NCBI RefSeq assembly: GCF_018736045.1
Contig: NZ_CP076133.1
Span: 806,001-870,000 of the forward strand
Direction of reading: 5' to 3'
DNA from: Flammeovirga yaeyamensis
Lineage (GTDB): Bacteria; Bacteroidota; Bacteroidia; Cytophagales; Flammeovirgaceae
DNA length: 64,000 nt
Shown here one piece after another: positions 63,130 to 64,000 of this stretch (its first letter is position 1; each line of letters starts with the position of its first letter). The notes beneath the pieces are model-generated. The model saw only the letters and a list, made by a program, of their open reading frames with translations. It did no database searches and was not told the origin of the DNA. The position numbers and the translations under genes were made by a program.

Positions 63130-63164
63130 AACCCTCTTGTATGAAAATGCTCATCAAGAGGGTT
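63130..63164. terminator. Hairpin between convergent VOC and AraC genes
   Basis: Perfect arms AACCCTCTTG and CAAGAGGGTT lie between the two stop codons. The stem can serve both strands, though the T runs are short. Confidence 0.7.
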
Positions 63165-63194
63165 CTTTATCAATTAATTTTTTTAAAAGACAGG

Positions 63195-64000
63195 TTATTT
63201 TAGTTTTCCAGTGTCTTTTTTGTCTTTCAGTTCAGAAGGAGCATATCCGTAGTATTTTTTAAAAACGTTGCTCATATGGGCGTTATCACTAAAATTTAGA
63301 TCCATAGAAATCTCTGTCAAACTTTTATCAGTATAAATAATTTGTCTATAGACTTCTTCCACCTTTTGTTGTTTGTAAAATTGAAGAATAGGTTGATCGA
63401 AAATTGATTTAAAAATACGATTCAACTTAGAAATACTCATCCCAAACTCATCACTTAACTCAGATAAATTAGGCTGTTCAGTAAAATTAGAAAGATATTC
63501 ATCCTTTAGTTGCATCATGGCTTTTAGATCTTCGGGGTGTATATTCTTTTTGATATGGGTACTTTCTTGTTCCAATTTTTCTTGTATAATGCCCACAATA
63601 TCTAATGCTTTACTGAAAAAATAGATATCCCTTCTTTTGTCTTTGTCCACATTCGCAATAATAGTACGGACACAGTTTTCAATTTCGACATCTAGTGGAA
63701 GGTAATGAAACCAAGGCGTTTTATTCTGAAAAAGAGCTTTGATTTTGGAGTTGGCATTTTCACGGGTGAATTTATTGAAAAAATCTACAGAAAACCGAAT
63801 AGTAACGTATTCGTATTTTGCTCCATGAGGAAGTTCAATTTCAAATTGTTGTGAAGAATTGTAGATAAAAACGCCTAGATTATGAAATTTTTTGGTGTCC
63901 CCTTTACTAAAGAAAGACCCCGTAAAACCTATTCGAATACTAATATAAGTTTTACCATCATCAGGTTCATATTTTACGGTAATTGGTTTTTTAGAATTGA
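63195..64000 (-). CDS. AraC-family transcriptional regulator, partial (N-terminus outside the window)
   Basis: The C-terminal 150 residues hold an AraC helix-turn-helix pair: LSELSDEFGMSISKLNRIF and SLTEISMDLNFSDNAHMSNVF, followed by KKYYGYAPSELKD. The frame stays open from the first GTG (63650) to the window edge without a stop, encoding for example HNLGVFIYNSSQQFEIELPHG, which looks like a cupin-type sensor domain. The gene therefore runs past 64000 and at least 268 residues are visible. It is convergent with the VOC gene and may control the MerC, propeller and VOC genes that share upstream elements. That link is inferred from position only. Confidence 0.85.
   Translation of the reverse strand, partial: NSKKPITVKYEPDDGKTYISIRIGFTGSFFSKGDTKKFHNLGVFIYNSSQQFEIELPHGAKYEYVTIRFSVDFFNKFTRENANSKIKALFQNKTPWFHYLPLDVEIENCVRTIIANVDKDKRRDIYFFSKALDIVGIIQEKLEQESTHIKKNIHPEDLKAMMQLKDEYLSNFTEQPNLSELSDEFGMSISKLNRIFKSIFDQPILQFYKQQKVEEVYRQIIYTDKSLTEISMDLNFSDNAHMSNVFKKYYGYAPSELKDKKDTGKLK

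Noticed and set aside
63195-63650. AraC gene as a complete 151-residue protein from GTG
   Set aside because: The frame is open upstream to the window edge and encodes a plausible sensor domain, so the gene is longer and partial here.
1-64000. CRISPR arrays, tRNA or rRNA genes, insertion sequences
   Set aside because: No regularly spaced repeats, cloverleaf-like sequences, rRNA-like stretches or transposase genes were seen.

Overview
The window comes from a marine member of the Bacteroidota, probably close to Flammeovirga. The evidence is a low G+C genome, SusC/SusD pairs, two hybrid two-component regulators (HTCS), C-terminal sorting domains of the type IX secretion system (T9SS), and promoters of the Bacteroidota type TAnnTTTG. 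Most of the window is a large polysaccharide utilization locus (PUL) for a sulfated red-algal galactan. Three GH86 enzymes, a GH29, three GH2 proteins, five S1 sulfatases and a 2-keto-3-deoxygluconate (KDG) kinase/aldolase pair point to porphyran or agar. The genus and the exact substrate are inferences.

PUL A (56-39043). On the minus strand, HTCS1 (12770-16951) is followed by susC, susD and a surface glycan-binding lipoprotein, then a hairpin, then a GH86-GH2 pair with its own promoter. On the plus strand come a GH29 lipoprotein, two more GH86 enzymes, KDG kinase and KDPG aldolase. A minus-strand DUF3626-like gene interrupts the series. After it come a protein with an FMN-attachment-like motif, two sulfatases, a GH2, a beta-helix protein and a second GH2. 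The proposed flow is: surface GH86 enzymes cut the polymer, SusCD import the fragments, periplasmic GH86, GH29, GH2 and sulfatases finish them, and KDG from anhydrogalactose enters central metabolism. The GH2/beta-helix pair was duplicated, and a relic of the second beta-helix copy survives at 39057-39100. Three promoters of the PUL core share a C-run 44-45 bases upstream of the -7 element.

Accessory stretch (39.2-47.1 kb). This is AT-rich and plus-strand only. It holds small proteins of unknown function, some resembling orphan immunity proteins, a short-chain dehydrogenase broken by a one-base deletion, a DgkA-type kinase and a DUF1016/YhcG nuclease.

PUL B (47.1-59.7 kb). It contains an SGNH acetylesterase, three sulfatases, HTCS2 and a GH110-type alpha-galactosidase, but no susC/susD. 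It looks like a satellite locus serving the same or a related galactan.

Right end (59.8-64.0 kb). A MerC-like membrane protein, a secreted beta-propeller protein and a two-domain VOC protein are followed by an AraC-type regulator on the opposite strand that is cut by the window edge. The propeller and VOC genes carry copies of the same 68-bp upstream element, so they are probably co-regulated. I saw no rRNA, tRNA, CRISPR array or insertion sequence.
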